From Gremmenia infestans (Eukaryota; Ascomycota; Leotiomycetes; Helotiales; Hamatocanthoscyphaceae), in NCBI GenBank assembly GCA_032629725.1, contig JAFEVB010000002.1, forward strand, positions 1 through 64,000: a stretch of DNA of 64,000 nt, read 5' to 3'. The position numbers were made by a program, and so were the translations under genes. Of the stretch, positions 22,486 to 34,955 are shown piece after piece (positions within the stretch are counted from its first letter, which is position 1; each line of letters opens with the position of its first letter). The notes beneath the pieces were generated by a model that was not told where the DNA came from, did not search any database, and saw only the letters and a list, made by a program, of their open reading frames with translations.

Positions 22486-24637
22486 ATGCTTTGTTCAATC
22501 TGCCAGTCAATAGACTTCTACGCCGCAAACTGTCCTCCATATCCCGAAAGTGGAGGGGCAAAGCATCAACCAACTTCTCAAGCCTTGGCACTATCAGCAA
22601 ACAATGGCTGCGAGCTATGCGGTCTCATCTGGTCCAAGGTACCTAATAACAAAAGACCCAGCGAACTATCTATACAAGGAGGTGAAATCCTTTGTAATCT
22701 CTGGAACTGGTATGATGGTCCCGTAGAGGAGTATAGAGGTAGTGCAACCATCATATTTCGCGACGAGCAGTCTCAATGGAGCGTCATTCTTAGCATATCT
22801 GCTGAAGAAGGTTTGTAAAATTCGGAGATAATTGATTGTAACTCTAATTTTAACAGGTTCTGAGCTTGCTGTTGCGAATATTATTAATGGGAGAATAGCG
22901 CAACCTTCAGCGAACTCACAGGCTTGCTTTGACTTGTCAGCAAAATGGGTAAATAATTGCTTGAGTAACCATATCTCGTCGTGTCCTCATGATTCCACCG
23001 CAAGTCTACCAACTCGGGTTCTGGACGTAGGGACCGACGTGGATTCAAAGCAGGTCAGGTTGCTTGAGACCAAAGGCTTGGAAGGCGTCTGGGTAGCTCT
23101 GAGTCACTGTTGGGGTCGAACCGCGAGATATGTCACCGAAACCAAGACCCTTCAACAGAGGACTAATGGTATAGCTCTTTCGGAGCTTCCAAAGACATTC
23201 CTGGATGCGGTTATCATCACGCAACGACTTGGATATCGATATCTCTGGATCGATTCGTTATGCATTCTACAGGATTCCAATCAAGACTGGCTGGTCGAGT
23301 CAAGGAAAATGCAAGACTACTATTCAAAATCTGTTCTGACTATAGCATCCGATCTTGCATCTGGTGACCACGAGAGCTTTATGGATAACGAGAGATCGCC
23401 AAATGTACCGCTTCATATACCTTTCACCGCAAAAGATGGCACAAGTTCAAACCATGTCTACATATTCAATGAAGTGAAAACCCAGGGGCCAGATCCACCC
23501 CAAACGCCACTTAGTGTTCGTGGTTGGACCTTACAAGAAGACGTCCTATCACCTCGGACACTCCACTATACCTCTACCGAACTCGTCTTCGAGTGCCAGC
23601 GATCCAGATTCGCCGAGACAGACGTAACACCGCAAGGATACACCGATAGCGACGCGATGAGCTCCATCAAACGCTTTTTCCTGAAGCCCGAATCCGGTTT
23701 CCAAGATCCACTTGTCCTCAAATATCCTCATTTCACGAAATACTATCAGCCACTCCAGCGATGGTACAGACTATTTGAAGTCTACTGCACGAGGCTTTTG
23801 ACCTTCGAGTCTGACAGACTTGCCGCAATCGCAGGCCTAGCCAAGGAAATCCAGCGCCAGACCACCTTTTCGTACAAGGCCGGGATTTGGCTAGAGAACA
23901 TACACCACGGCTTGCTGTGGGCTGTGAACGGCCGAGGAGAAACGCCGGACAAATATAGGGCGCCATCGTGGAGTTGGGCAGCGCTAGATATGAACTTCTA
24001 CTGGGGAATTAGTACCAATCCCGATTTCCAGCTGTATATGCAGAGCCTTTGGAGCAGCGACACGAACGCCGGTGGCGTAGCGGAGATCCTGGGCTGTGAT
24101 GTCCAGACTGTGAATGGGGATCCTTTCGGTGAAGTGGTGAGTGGCCAACTGCGACTTCGTGGATTTGTAATGCCACTCAACGAATGGCGGGGAACAACAT
24201 CGCCTTGTATCAATACTTTTTGGCGTCCTGTAGCATACCACCAATGTCCAGTATACCGTGAAGGTACATCCGCACCTGGTGGTTTCAGAAGACCCACGGC
24301 AGCAGATCAATTGGTTCTCGACTTTGATGTAACTCCAGAGGAGGTCGAAGATTCCGATACTGACGAGGGTGATGATTCAGACGGAGTCTCAGATGAGGAA
24401 AGTAATGAGGATGAAGTAGAGGTAGCACTGACTAAATACCCTTCGAATATCATCCTGCTCCAGGTTAGGAGGTGTGTCGTGGGTGAGAAGTCAGCAGCGG
24501 TACTTTTTTGTTTATTATTAGCACCACGTCATGATGGAAGTCAACTAGAGTATTGCCGAGTCGGTATAGCACAAGTGCCAGATATAGATGGCTTAGGTCG
24601 TGATGGGTGGATAGAACGAGAAATAACGATTTATTAA
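22486..24637 (+). CDS. HET-domain (heterokaryon incompatibility) protein
   Basis: Two exons, 22486-22810 and 22857-24637, with a 46-bp intron (GTTTGT...CAG), encode 701 residues. The N-terminus has a Cys-rich segment (CSICQS..FYAANC, CELCGLIW) usual for this class. The HET domain spans about residues 205-370. Its blocks are VALSHCWG, then FLDAVIITQRLGYRYLWIDSLC and ILQDSNQDWLVESRKM, with the YYSKSVLTIASD end block. Further on are RGWTLQEDVLSPRTLHYT and PSWSWAALD, also standard. A strongly acidic patch (about 24340-24425) lies near the C-terminus. HET proteins trigger cell death after fusion of unlike strains, but most members are uncharacterised. The gene is on the same strand as the secreted zincin 540 bp upstream and convergent with the dynamin-like gene. 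Confidence 0.93.
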
Positions 24638-25008
24638 CGTTCAACGATTGAACATAGATATGAGTAAACTGTCTGTCTCTGTTCTTTCTGGCTCTATAGT
24701 AGGTTGAGGTTGGTCATCAATGAGTCGTCTCACTCGTGGTTTAGACGAAACTGTAAATATTAGAAACCTCCCGAAATGACTATAAAAAATTCCAGCAGAA
24801 TGCTAAAGGCCTAAGCTAACTTTCAAACCAATCACAGCTCGCAACACTTGCTCCATGTCTACTTGATCCTCGGATCCTACTTGTCCTCATATACCTCCTC
24901 GTCAATAGCCTGATCCGCAGACACTTGCAGCTATCCCATCCATGTTTGTCGAGACCTCCGAAACTTGAGAAACGATATGAGGGGGATATGACACACAAAT
25001 CTACCAAT
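24638..25008. other. Convergent 3' intergenic region
   Basis: Short gap between two convergent genes. No terminator motif or gene recognised. Confidence 0.45.
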
Positions 25009-27760
25009 CTAAACCTCAATCTCCCCAAACGGACTCCTCGCAATCCGCATCGCAACCTCCAGCCTCCCAATCTTATCATCCGCCTCCCTCCTACCCACAA
25101 TCACGCCCTCATCCTCACCCCCCAGCACATCAACCTCTTCCGGCTTCAAGCTCAGCACAAAATCCGTTGACAGGCCGAGAAGGGGTCCTGACGAGTCTTG
25201 CAGGAAGGGTTCGGTGATGTTGTGGCGGACGTCGTAGATGAAATTGCGGAGTGCGAGTTCGTAGTACGCTTTTAGCAGATCGTGGATTTCATCTTCGACG
25301 TTCTCGCGCCGGTCTCCCGCGTAATGGATTTCGTTGAATAAACTGCCAATACTCTTCTCATCAACCACTGCCCAGGCCTCGTAACTCTCTGGTTCAGTGG
25401 CAAGTGCAGAGACATCTTTCGTTAGGCTGTGGACAAAGGTTGATGATGGATTGGATGTCTTGTAACGTTGTAGAGCGTTGATGAAGCGCATCATCTGCGC
25501 TTGTCTGACTTTGCGTAGGAAATCATCGGTATCGGTTTGCAGAGCCATACTTGCGTTTTTCTCGCACAGCGAACGCATTTTCTGCAGCACTTCTTTCCGG
25601 GAGTCTTCGGCGAGGGCAAGGATGCGTTCTTGCAGTCCCGCCCTGGTCCTCTCGGTAGTCCCCGCATTCATGCAAGCTTTCTCGAATATCTTCAACGAAA
25701 CATCCGTAGTCATAGTAACGAGGCGGTCAAGATACTCTTCGCCCAAAGACTCCCATTTACTTGTCTGTTTCCGCAAGAGTGGCTTTAGAACTGCGGGGTT
25801 CAGCATACCGGGGAGCTCTTCGCCGCGATTTGTGTTAATCTGAGCGCGGATTTCATCGTAGAGAGGATTACGTTTGGTTTCTGTGTGTGTAGGCTTTTGC
25901 TCGCGGGGATGAGAAGGAGATTGGGAGGGTGTGAGGAGCCCACGGCGACGAACTGCTGCGCCTCGGGGGCGGTACGGCTGTTTCGTTAGATTCTGGGTTA
26001 TTGATTGAGCGAGGTTACTTACTGATGGAGAGAGGTTGACTGGCCGGAAATTGTTTGGTAAACAACCCGAGGACGTGTGCGCGGATTCGGGGTCAGATCC
26101 ATCGCTATCGACTTCCGATTCATCGCTAGGAAGGTAGCGGAGATGCTGGCGAACCTTTTGGGGCTTCGCAATTTCAAGGAAATTGTAAAGATGTCCCATC
26201 TTTTTCATATCCCGCTCAAAAGCAAGCTTCTCGTCTACGATCAATCCACGAAGTTTCATTTCATCGTCCTCAAGGTCTGTCGGAGACCTCAATGCTTGAA
26301 GGGCCAGCGTGCGGTATGTGTCCACGATTTTCATGAGATAAGCTTGCTTGTGGAGATGGTCAACCCTTGACTCTCCCATGCCTCTTCGACGAAGTTTCTC
26401 AGCATCGAGAAGCTTTGTGACCATATTGAGCATTCCGGGAAAAGCATCGCGAATACGTCTGCAAAGAAGAGTTGCCAAGTACTTCTTCAACATGGCAGTA
26501 CCCCGTTGGTCTTCTGGAATATCCAACCAAGGATCCTGTTTAAAAAGGGCAGCTTCCTCTTGCTCGCGGTCGTAAGAAACACCAGCTCTGGCTGGCCGGT
26601 TTTGAACCACGTACCATCTGCGACGCTTCCCACCAATGGCATCAGGATTATTTACATGGTTGACAATCTGCGCAAGGTTAGATGATTATTCACCTTATCA
26701 TGGAAAGACATACATCGGCTGGAGGGTCCGCTTTGTCACATTTCGTAAACACTCCAACGATTCTTGAGCTGTCAATGTCTCTTGCCAATGGGAGAATATT
26801 CTCATTTGCAATATCACCGGATGCATCGGCCACACATCTTTGAGATTCATCAGTCGAGAACGTAGAACAGTGCGGGGTACTCACATGATAATGTTCTCTG
26901 GCTTATTCATATACGAAGTCACCATCTTCGTCACACCATCTTTCTCTCGTCGAGAAACGCCACCAATTTCAGCATTGAAAACGCCAGGGAGATCGAGAAT
27001 TCCAAAGTGAGAACGATTAGGACCAGAAAGTTCAATCTTCAAAACTTTGCTAGAATAGTTTCTATCTTCGGAGGTACCATTTGATTTGATTCCCATAGCT
27101 ACTTTGGCCTAGAGACAATTAGTAGCTGAGATGTCTACACGCAAGGAAAGGCCACTTACATCTTCAATAAGATCATCAAACGTTTCAGGGGTAAAGTCTG
27201 AGACCAGTCTTCCAAAATCTTTGATACGACTGTCATCGTCTCGGATAGAGAATGGGTTAATATCGCCTGATTCTATCGAGGCATATATCTTGTCTTTGCT
27301 TCCTGGAGAAGTACGCCGAGAAACAATACGCATAGCAAATTGAGTGCAAAGTCTGCTGCCGACTGGGAAAGGAATATCCGTCAAGCTTTGCAACAAAGAT
27401 GATTTTCCAGCAGATTGCTTGCCGACAATGACAAGTTGGGGGAGATCGAGATCTTGACCTGCACCGCACTTTCGAAGTTTGTCTAGTTATGAGATCAGAA
27501 TGGCAGAGAGAATTAAGATAAAGAGGTATACCAATTGACTCGAACAATTTCTGGCTGTCCTCATTGCCGAAAGGATCTTCACTGAGAATAGTATTACTGT
27601 CGAAAATAGGCCGGCTATCTTCCTCGAAGTTTTCATCTTCTTCATAATCTTCCTGAGCCCTGTCCATCTCCCTGTGAAGCTGACTGTCTGGTGTTTCATC
27701 ATCACTGTCAACACTTTGTGCTCTGCTGCGCCTGAAAGAAACTTTCTGAGAGCCAAACAT
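25009..27760 (-). CDS. Dynamin-like large GTPase (Mx/Vps1 type)
   Basis: Five exons: 27760-27532, 27482-27160, 27108-26885, 26837-26714 and 26667-25009. All join in phase to 852 residues. The first 75 residues are acidic and disordered. GTPase motifs: G1 GKQSAGKS at 97-104, G3 DLPG at 223-226, G4 TKCD at 290-293, plus VVDASGDIANE-like VADASGDIANEN. A helical middle region follows. A GTPase-effector-like helical end lies near ALRNFIYDVRHNI, then a short tail. There is no PH or Pro-rich domain and no membrane segment, so it belongs with the fungal Mx-like group rather than classical endocytic dynamin or Dnm1. The cellular role is unknown. It is convergent with the HET gene. An alternative start at 27823 is in frame but has no support. 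Confidence 0.88.
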
Positions 27761-29770
27761 GTTGTTGGTTGGTAATGGATACTGTAATGGATGCTGCAAT
27801 GTGATTAAACTGAAGGGATTCAAGATGGAAAATTGTATATTGTATGCTGTTACTCGGGGATGTTTTGGTATTTATATTCGTGTCATCTATCCAGGATAAT
27901 ATAGTCAAACAGAGAAGAGACAAAGACCTCGCGAGTGACCCCGAGCGAGGAGAGATACACCTCATTTGAAACATATAGAGTATGGAAAAGAGTTGACGAC
28001 TATCCATGAGCGCTTGCCAGAACTCGACCAAACAGAGTAGAAGTGGACGTGATGTCGTTGGTTCGAGCCAATCAACAGGGATTATGCTAAGCCACCAACA
28101 TTTGGACGTGGGGCCACTGCTCCAAATATGAAGCTATTATCTTTTCACAGGGACAATAGATAAACTTGCAGGACACACACGCACAACAGAGACAGAAATA
28201 TAAGCAATATAGTGAAAGAACGATTGATCTGGTGAGGGGACAATGGTGCCATCACGAAAATCAACTTGTTAAGCTCTTCAACTTGACCCCGCTTCCACGG
28301 CATCGATACTGGTCACATAAAAGACTGGAAGCGCAGTAGAAACATGAAACAGAAAGATAACTCATTCAAAATTGATTCATGATGAGTTGACTAGGCAATG
28401 ATGTTAATGAGGGAGGTCGGTCAACTTCGACCGGACACGTCGACCCGTAGCACCTACGACGTTTTGAAACATCTCAGCCTCGTCGGAAGCAGGGAAGCAC
28501 TCGGCTGAGGTGGGGGTTACCCAGTAGCGATACACATGGGCAAAAGAAGCAGTGAAAACATGTTGGTTTTGTGTATCAAACTATTCTGGTGGAGGTTTAC
28601 TTGTAAGCTCAAAAGTCTGCGAGGTTTGACGAGCGTATCATCTCGAGAGTTGAAACTAAACACAACATATGTTTGACCGGCAATATAGTATACGAAGAGG
28701 AAGGAGGGAGGGGATTAGATAGTCCGGACTCCTTTGACCTTCTATTGCTGAAGAGGATGGATCATTGATGAAGGCATATTGAAGACTTGAAGTCCAGCTT
28801 TGTCATGAGTCTAGACTTAATCACGTGAAGGGAGTAACCAAACGCTAGTCATGAATCTAGACTTAATCACGTGAAGGGAGTAACCAAACGCTAGTCAATG
28901 AATCTAGACTTAATCACGTGAAGGGAGTAACCCAACGGTAGCCCCCTGTCCCCTGTCGATCCGCCGGATCCCAATCAGGCAAGTTTCAATACGGATAATG
29001 GTCTAAGTGGGGCCTCTGTTTGGTGGAGGCGGCATGGTGGAGAGTGAAAGTGGGGCTCCGGCAATGGAGAAAAGCTCGTGTTCATCGCCAAACAGCCCAT
29101 GCGGAGATTGATCAACAGGGAACACGCGAACTTGGGACGAAAGGGGGGAAGCCAGACCAGAGTTGAGATGGAGATGAGATGAAGCTTGTTTGTTGAAGAT
29201 GATGACGAGAGAAACGTCGTAGGAGAGGAAGGGGGAGAGAATAAGAAAGAGAAAGAGAGAAAGAAAAGACAGGAAAATATTCTCACTCACCAGTGGCGTA
29301 CTCTAATGCAGGAACCAGGAGAATTTTCCTCTCTACGAAGTAGCAGACCAGACCACACGAATCATGACCAAAGTCTTTCTCCCTACCAGCTTACCCTCCA
29401 AGTGAAAAATTGTACACGACTACGCCTCTTTCACTCCATCCACGCTCATCTCGCCTTCCCATCCCGCCCTGCCAAGTGCGCCTACCCCCCCCCCGTTGTC
29501 GCTTCCCATTCGCTGGTCCTGGCATCCCACCCTGTCCACCATAAATAACTTCCCACACCTTCCCTTCCTTCGTCTCCCTTCTTCTCTTTCTTCTTCACCA
29601 CCGAGGTCATACACACACACACGTCCACGTCAACACGATCGACTCTTTTCAACCTTCTTCCATTTCAATCCTTTGTTCAACTCCATCGTTACGGTTGAAC
29701 TTTTGATCTCTTTCTACGAATCATTTAATTATATCAAAACACACTCATTCCAAACAAACACAGCAACACC
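27761..29770. other. Long intergenic region with repeat
   Basis: A 2-kb region between divergent genes. It holds the three-copy 46-bp repeat described separately, a purine-rich tract at 29170-29275 and a strongly pyrimidine-rich tract at 29440-29640 that looks like the leader of the GH17 gene. Minus-strand frames at 28975-29290 have no signature. I see no gene. Confidence 0.5.
28802..28941. repeat. Three tandem 46-bp copies, each with CACGTG
   Basis: Near-identical units start at 28802, 28848 and 28894. Each reads GTCATGARTCTAGACTTAAT, then CACGTGAAGGGAGTAAC and CAAACGCTAG, with a few changes in the last copy. The palindromic E-box CACGTG is kept in all three. It lies about 0.85 kb upstream of the GH17 start codon. 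Confidence 0.9.
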
Positions 29771-31192
29771 ATGCATTTCTCCGGACTTCTCGCCGTCGCG
29801 GCCTCTGTTGCCTCGGCCTCTGCTGCGTCCCAGGGTTTCAACTACGGATCCACCAAATCCGACGGAACCTTTTTATATCAGGCCGACTATGAATCTCTAT
29901 TCACTGCTGCTCAGGGATTGACTGGCACCAACGGTGGATTCACCAGCGCTCGTCTCTATACCACCATCGTACGTTGACGCGTTGAACCACCCCCATTCCA
30001 GATTACAATGCTAACACTCTCCTAGCAAGGTGGAAGCTCAACCAACGAACCTAGTCAAGCTATTCCAGCTGCTCTCAAGACGAAGACCTCTCTTCTGCTA
30101 GGTCTCTGGGGAACTGGTACCGACGGAGAATTCGATGCCCAGATCACCGCCTTGACAACCGCTATTGGACAATGGCCTGGATGGACCGACCTCGTTGTTG
30201 GTATCTCTGTTGGAAGTGAAGATCTCTACCGTGATTCTGCCACGGGTAAGAAGGCCAACGCCGGTGTCGGAGAAAACGCTACCGTCCTTCTCGCACGCAT
30301 CAACAAGCTCAAGGCCGCTATCAAGGGCACTGCGCTCGAGAAGGCGCCTATCGGCCACGTCGACACATGGACTGCGTGGACCAACGATGGAAGCCCTCCT
30401 ACCGATGTCATCAACGCTTGTGACTGGCTCGGAGTTGACGCTTACCCATACTTCCAAAACACACAGTCGAACGCCATCACCAGCGGAAAGTCGCTCTTCG
30501 AGCAAGCTGTTTCCAACACTCAGTCAGTCGCGAACGGCAAGGATATCTGGATCACTGAGACCGGATGGCCCGTCAGCGGAAAGGTCGAGAACCTTGGTGT
30601 CGCTTCCACCGATAACGCCAAGACCTACTGGGACGAGGTTGGATGTCCACGATTCGGCAACGTCAACATCTGGTGGTACACTCTCCAAGATGCTGCACCA
30701 ACCACTCCTAACCCATCTTTCGGTGTTGTTGGCAGCACTTTGAGCACCACCCCTCTTTATGATCTCTCTTGCAGCAACGTCACGTCTTCTTCAAGCAGCA
30801 GTGCATCTGCCTCTGCTACTTCCAGCGGCGTATCCAGCAGCGCAACTACTTTGGCAACCGCTGTTGTCTCATCTGGTAGCCCATTGACCCCAACTCAGGG
30901 TAACGGCGTCTATGGCAGTGGTAACAGCTCCTCTGTTCTAGCTACTGGTACTGGAGGGTATGTTGCGTCCAAGTCTAGTTCTCCTGTTGCTACTGGTGGA
31001 TCTAATCTGACCAGCTCCAGTGGCTCAAGCGGAAGTGGTTCGGGCAGTGGAAGCGGAGCTGCATCAAAGACATCTGGCCCAACCTCTGCGCCTGCTGGTC
31101 CCACAGCTACCACGGCGAGTGCTGCATCTTTCATGTCGGCGTCCTTGGTCGCCGCCTTCGGTGCTATGTTCGTTGCCGTCTTGACCCTGTAA
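29771..31192 (+). CDS. GH17 GPI-type endo-1,3-beta-glucanase
   Basis: Two exons, 29771-29968 and 30026-31192, with a 57-bp intron, encode 454 residues. The product has a signal peptide (residues 1-19, Ala-rich), then QGFNYGSTKSDG, the usual start of fungal GH17 proteins. The conserved VGSEDLYRDS carries the likely acid/base Glu. WITETGWPVSG carries the nucleophile Glu, followed by WWYTLQDA. A Ser/Gly-rich linker of about 110 residues and a hydrophobic C-terminal tail (FMSASLVAAFGAMFVAVLTL) predict GPI anchoring. It therefore acts at the plasma membrane or wall on beta-1,3-glucan, like eglC or Bgl2-type proteins. The long CT-rich leader suggests strong expression. The next gene along is GH76, also a GPI-type wall enzyme. 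Confidence 0.92.
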
Positions 31193-32268
31193 ATAGATCA
31201 TAGTACTTTAATTGCGGAGCTTGGCCATGGCATGGATATATCACTTTGGGAGGATCAGAGAGGACTCTGAATTGTAAAGGATTTTGTTATTTTGGGAACC
31301 AGTGATGCATCAAATACGGTAGAGGAGTTTAATTCTGGTCACTGTGTTACATAGATGAATGAAAAGCAATATTATTTGATTGTGTGGTACTGAATATTTG
31401 TTGTCGCAAGGTGATGGCAGTGAAAACAATAAAAGATGTACAAGAGGACTCGGATGAAATTTGTGTGGCAGAGATTCGTAGCGTAGTCATGCCCAATGCC
31501 CAATGCCCATGCTTCCATGATCCGCCGTATAGCAATAACACAGCATTTAAGACTGTGATTTTGAATTTTTGATGCCCCTCACTATTCAAGTACATGTATA
31601 AAGATGGAGTATTTTACGATAGTGGCCCACTCATTGGAAGCTGGAGTCTGGAGAAGCGGCGTCTGGGGCTTCGCTCGCTGTTGATCTTTGTCAGAGAACC
31701 ACACCTTTCTTTGTACGGTACGCATGAAAGAGTCTGATGAATAATTCCAAGAGATTTTACTTGTATAAAAGTTAAAATTACTGTAGAAGAATACGGCGTA
31801 TCGGTATATATGCACAGCCCCAATGAGAAACAAATCAGACTGAGCGCGTCGGTCCCAGGTAATGTGTTGATTTGGAGATCTACAGGCTGTGAATTGCCCC
31901 CAGAAACGGAACAGCCTAGACTAGCAGCCGCCTTCCTTCGGGGTAAATAAAGTACAGCTCGAGTAACGAGATCTAGCAGCTGACAAGCTGAATGATATGC
32001 GACCTCATCATTAATTTACGACTACGCACATTTCACGACACTCACGACACCAACGACCACGACCACGACCACGACCACGACGTCCCTTACTCTCACGTTT
32101 CCTGTCGCTACTCCCCATATCCAGCTCCCCCCATCGATGGTCTGCTATCTGCCAAGAACTTGACCTCCACCCATTCCCTTCACATTCCGGTGCACCCGCG
32201 AGAGCACAACATAATCAGATCGCAACCAGACCCTGAATTACGACACGACACGATACCTAATAATCAAC
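31193..32268. other. Intergenic stretch with small tandem repeat
   Basis: Gene-free 1.1 kb between two same-strand wall-enzyme genes. A (GACCAC)n tract of about 4.5 units lies at 32055-32082 in the probable leader of the GH76 gene. Short frames here have no signature. Confidence 0.5.
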
Positions 32269-33872
32269 ATGAAGATGTTATCCACGCTCGTTTCGACGGC
32301 GCTTCTGCTCGGCGGCAGCAGCGTCGTCTCTGCTATTGATGTGGATCTGACAAGTGCAAGTATGTGGGCAGTATAATCAATCGAGAGGAAGCGCAGTCTG
32401 CATATATATGCTGACGGACGGGATAACACAGGTTCGATTAAAAATACAGCGGCAACGATTGCATACGATATGATGCTCTACTATGCGGGGAACAAGACGG
32501 GCGGAATCATCGGTGTATTGCCTGGACCTCCTCCCAATCCTTCTTGGGGATGTATGTGCTCCTATGCTGCGTACGTTGGACATTGGATGAAAGCTGACTT
32601 TGGCAGATTACTGGTGGGAATCTGGTGCAATGTGGGGGACTTTGATTGATTACTGGCACTATACAGGCGATACCAGCTACAACGACGTGGTTTCCAAGGG
32701 TATCCAGGCGCAGGTGGGGGAGAATCAAGACATGATGCCGTCGAACTGGAGTCAGTCTATGGGGAATGATGATCAAGGCTTTTGGGGCATGACGGCCATG
32801 TTGGCTGCGGAGATGAAGTTTCCTGATCCTCCTGCAGGCGAGCCGGGATGGTTGGCTCTTGCTCAGGCTGTGTTCAATACACAAGCTGGTCGTAGCGATG
32901 ATAAATGTGGTGGAGGGTGAGTATCTTCGATCATTTGCATAGGCTTGGCTGATGTTTTTAGACTACGGTGGCAAGTGTTCCCATATCTCACTGGATATGA
33001 TTACAAGAACACCATCGCAAACGGCTGTTTTTTCAACATCGCTGCTCGATTAGCAAGATACACTGGCAACTCGACGTACTACGATAATGCAGTACGTACA
33101 TTTGACTGGGTTACGAAAGTAGGCTTGATTGACGCAGAGTACAACGTATATGATGGAGCTCACATCGAATCGAATTGCACGGATATCAACAGAGTCGAAT
33201 TCTCCTACAATGTAGCAGTGTGGCTACTTGGAGCTGCAAACATGTACAATTACGTACGTTCCCTTCCTGATGCACCTAGCTAAATGCTAATCTGTATGTT
33301 TATAGACCAACGGCAGCGACATCTGGAAAACTCGTGTCGACGGCCTCCTCAATACAACCCTCACAACCTTCTTCCCCGACGGAATCGCCTATGAACAAGC
33401 TTGCGAGGCAAAACTAAGCTGCACCACCGACATGTTTTCCTTTAAAGCCTACCTCAGCCGCTGGCTCGCTTCGACCACCCAAATGGCACCCTATACCTAT
33501 GATCTCATCATGCCCAAACTCAAAACCTCAGCCGCCGCAGCAGCACTACAATGCTCTGGTGGATCTAACGGCCGAGCGTGTGGATTATCCTGGAGTAAAG
33601 GAAGCGCGTGGGATGGGACCCAAGGCGTGGGTCAACAGATGGCCGCTATGAGCGCTATATTCGTAAATCTGCTACCACTAGAGAGCGTCCAAGCTTCAGT
33701 AACGAACATGACTGGTGGGACGAGTAGCGGCAACAGTAATGCGGGCAGTCACAGTAGTACCAACCCGCAGGCCGTCAAACCGGCTACTGGGGGTGATAAA
33801 GCGGGTGCGGGAATCGTCACTGCGATTGTGTTAGTAGGTGCTACTGGGATGTTTGGATGGATGAGCATTTGA
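32269..33872 (+). CDS. GH76 mannan endo-1,6-alpha-mannosidase (Dcw1/Dfg5-like)
   Basis: Five exons (32269-32359, 32432-32551, 32607-32916, 32962-33253, 33306-33872), all in phase, encode 459 residues. The signal peptide ends at about VVSA (residue 22). GH76 marks: SIKNTAATIAYDMMLYY, then YYWWESGAMWGTLIDYW. GNDDQGFWGM contains the conserved catalytic Asp pair, and NGCFFNIAARLARYTGN and VYDGAHIESNC follow. The C-terminus has a Ser/Gly/Asn spacer and a hydrophobic tail (GIVTAIVLVGATGMFGWM) typical of GPI attachment. In yeast, Dcw1 and Dfg5 transfer GPI-anchored glycoproteins from the membrane to wall glucan. A role in wall assembly together with the neighbouring GH17 enzyme is plausible. Confidence 0.93.
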
Positions 33873-34482
33873 GCAAGCGCGATTATTTTTTTTCGCAGGC
33901 AGAACCCTTGATGAATTGGGTCTATTGTATGATCTCGTCAGTGCTTGTTTTACAAGACAAGGCTGGCATATCTATCTTCTATTCTTTCTTCCTTTTCTAC
34001 TCGCTCGAGATAGACAGCATAGGGGGTTTGATGATTGATTCTCTGGAGTACTCTCTCTTTTCTGTGGATAACACATGTGGAGGAAAGCGGATGGATAGGT
34101 GGCGTTCCGGGGTTGACATTAATTGGCATTGGATTGGTTAGATAGTCTTTATTGTTCATACCAATATCCGTACTTGCATTAATGTAGTTTACTATTGCTG
34201 TTTGTTATCTCTGGTCGATCTGATCTGATTTTGGGATTCATCTTCTGTGCGTGTGCGTGTATCAACATGAGAATACCATGCATGCGTGCACTATTCAGAG
34301 ACGCATAGATGGTTGTGTGAAGATTTATTGCTTGAAAGCCATGCGATTCCTCCCTATATCCCTATCCCATCTCATCCCTCCTTTCATAGTGCATGAAGTG
34401 TGCAAGTTGTTAAACCACAAGGCAGTGCAGTGCAGTGCATTCCCCTCCCAATCCATCACCCCCCTCTCAACCAAGCTCAACC
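33873..34482. other. Convergent 3' intergenic region
   Basis: Downstream region of the GH76 gene and of the small stress-type gene. No gene or structured element recognised. A single aaccctaacc near 34479 is a chance telomere-like decamer. Confidence 0.45.
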
Positions 34483-34955
34483 CTAACCAAACCTAGTCTC
34501 CTTATCCTCAACCGGAAACTCCTTCCCCGTGGTCCCCTTATACTTGCCGCGGATGAAATCAGATATCTGCTCGTCTTTCGCCTGTTCGACGGCTGATTCG
34601 TTGTCTTGTGGACCTTGACCGAGGGCTTTTTCTTGGAAGAGGTCGATAGCTGGGGGTAGGGGTGGGTTAGGGATGTGTGTGTAGGATGGGGGTGTGTGTT
34701 TGATAGATACGAGAAGAGGAAATGAGGAGGGGAGGGGGAGGGGGAAAAGGGAGGGAAGGTACCTTTATCAAGTGCATCTTCGTTCTTCTCGCTCTCTTTT
34801 CCACCGCCTGCTGCGGAGTTCAGCTTGTTCGAGATGCCGCTGAACATTCCTCCGTCGGTTTGCCTGTCTTGAGGTTGGGTTTGGGTGTTGGCTTGGCCTT
34901 CACCTTGTTGGTTTTGGTCCTTGCTGCCACCGGTGAACTTGTTGACGAAATCCAT
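34483..34955 (-). CDS. Small hydrophilic stress-type protein
   Basis: Two exons, 34955-34763 and 34649-34483, joined over a 113-bp intron (GTACCT...CCCCCAG), encode 119 residues. The start MDFVNKFTGGS leads into a Gln/Gly/Asn-rich segment. Then comes NKLNSAAGGGKESEKNEDALDKG, and a second conserved half with DNESAVEQAKDEQISDFI and a short KGTTGKEFPVEDK end. The whole protein is highly charged without Cys or membrane segments. It resembles a family of small fungal proteins often described as stress or conidiation related. I cannot name it with certainty. It is convergent with the GH76 gene. Confidence 0.75.

Noticed and set aside
28050..28090. tRNA-like T-loop sequence ggttcgagcc
   Set aside because: No A box, anticodon stem or acceptor stem can be paired around it.
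34479..34490. Interstitial telomere-like aaccctaacc
   Set aside because: Less than two units, inside the end of a coding exon. Chance similarity.
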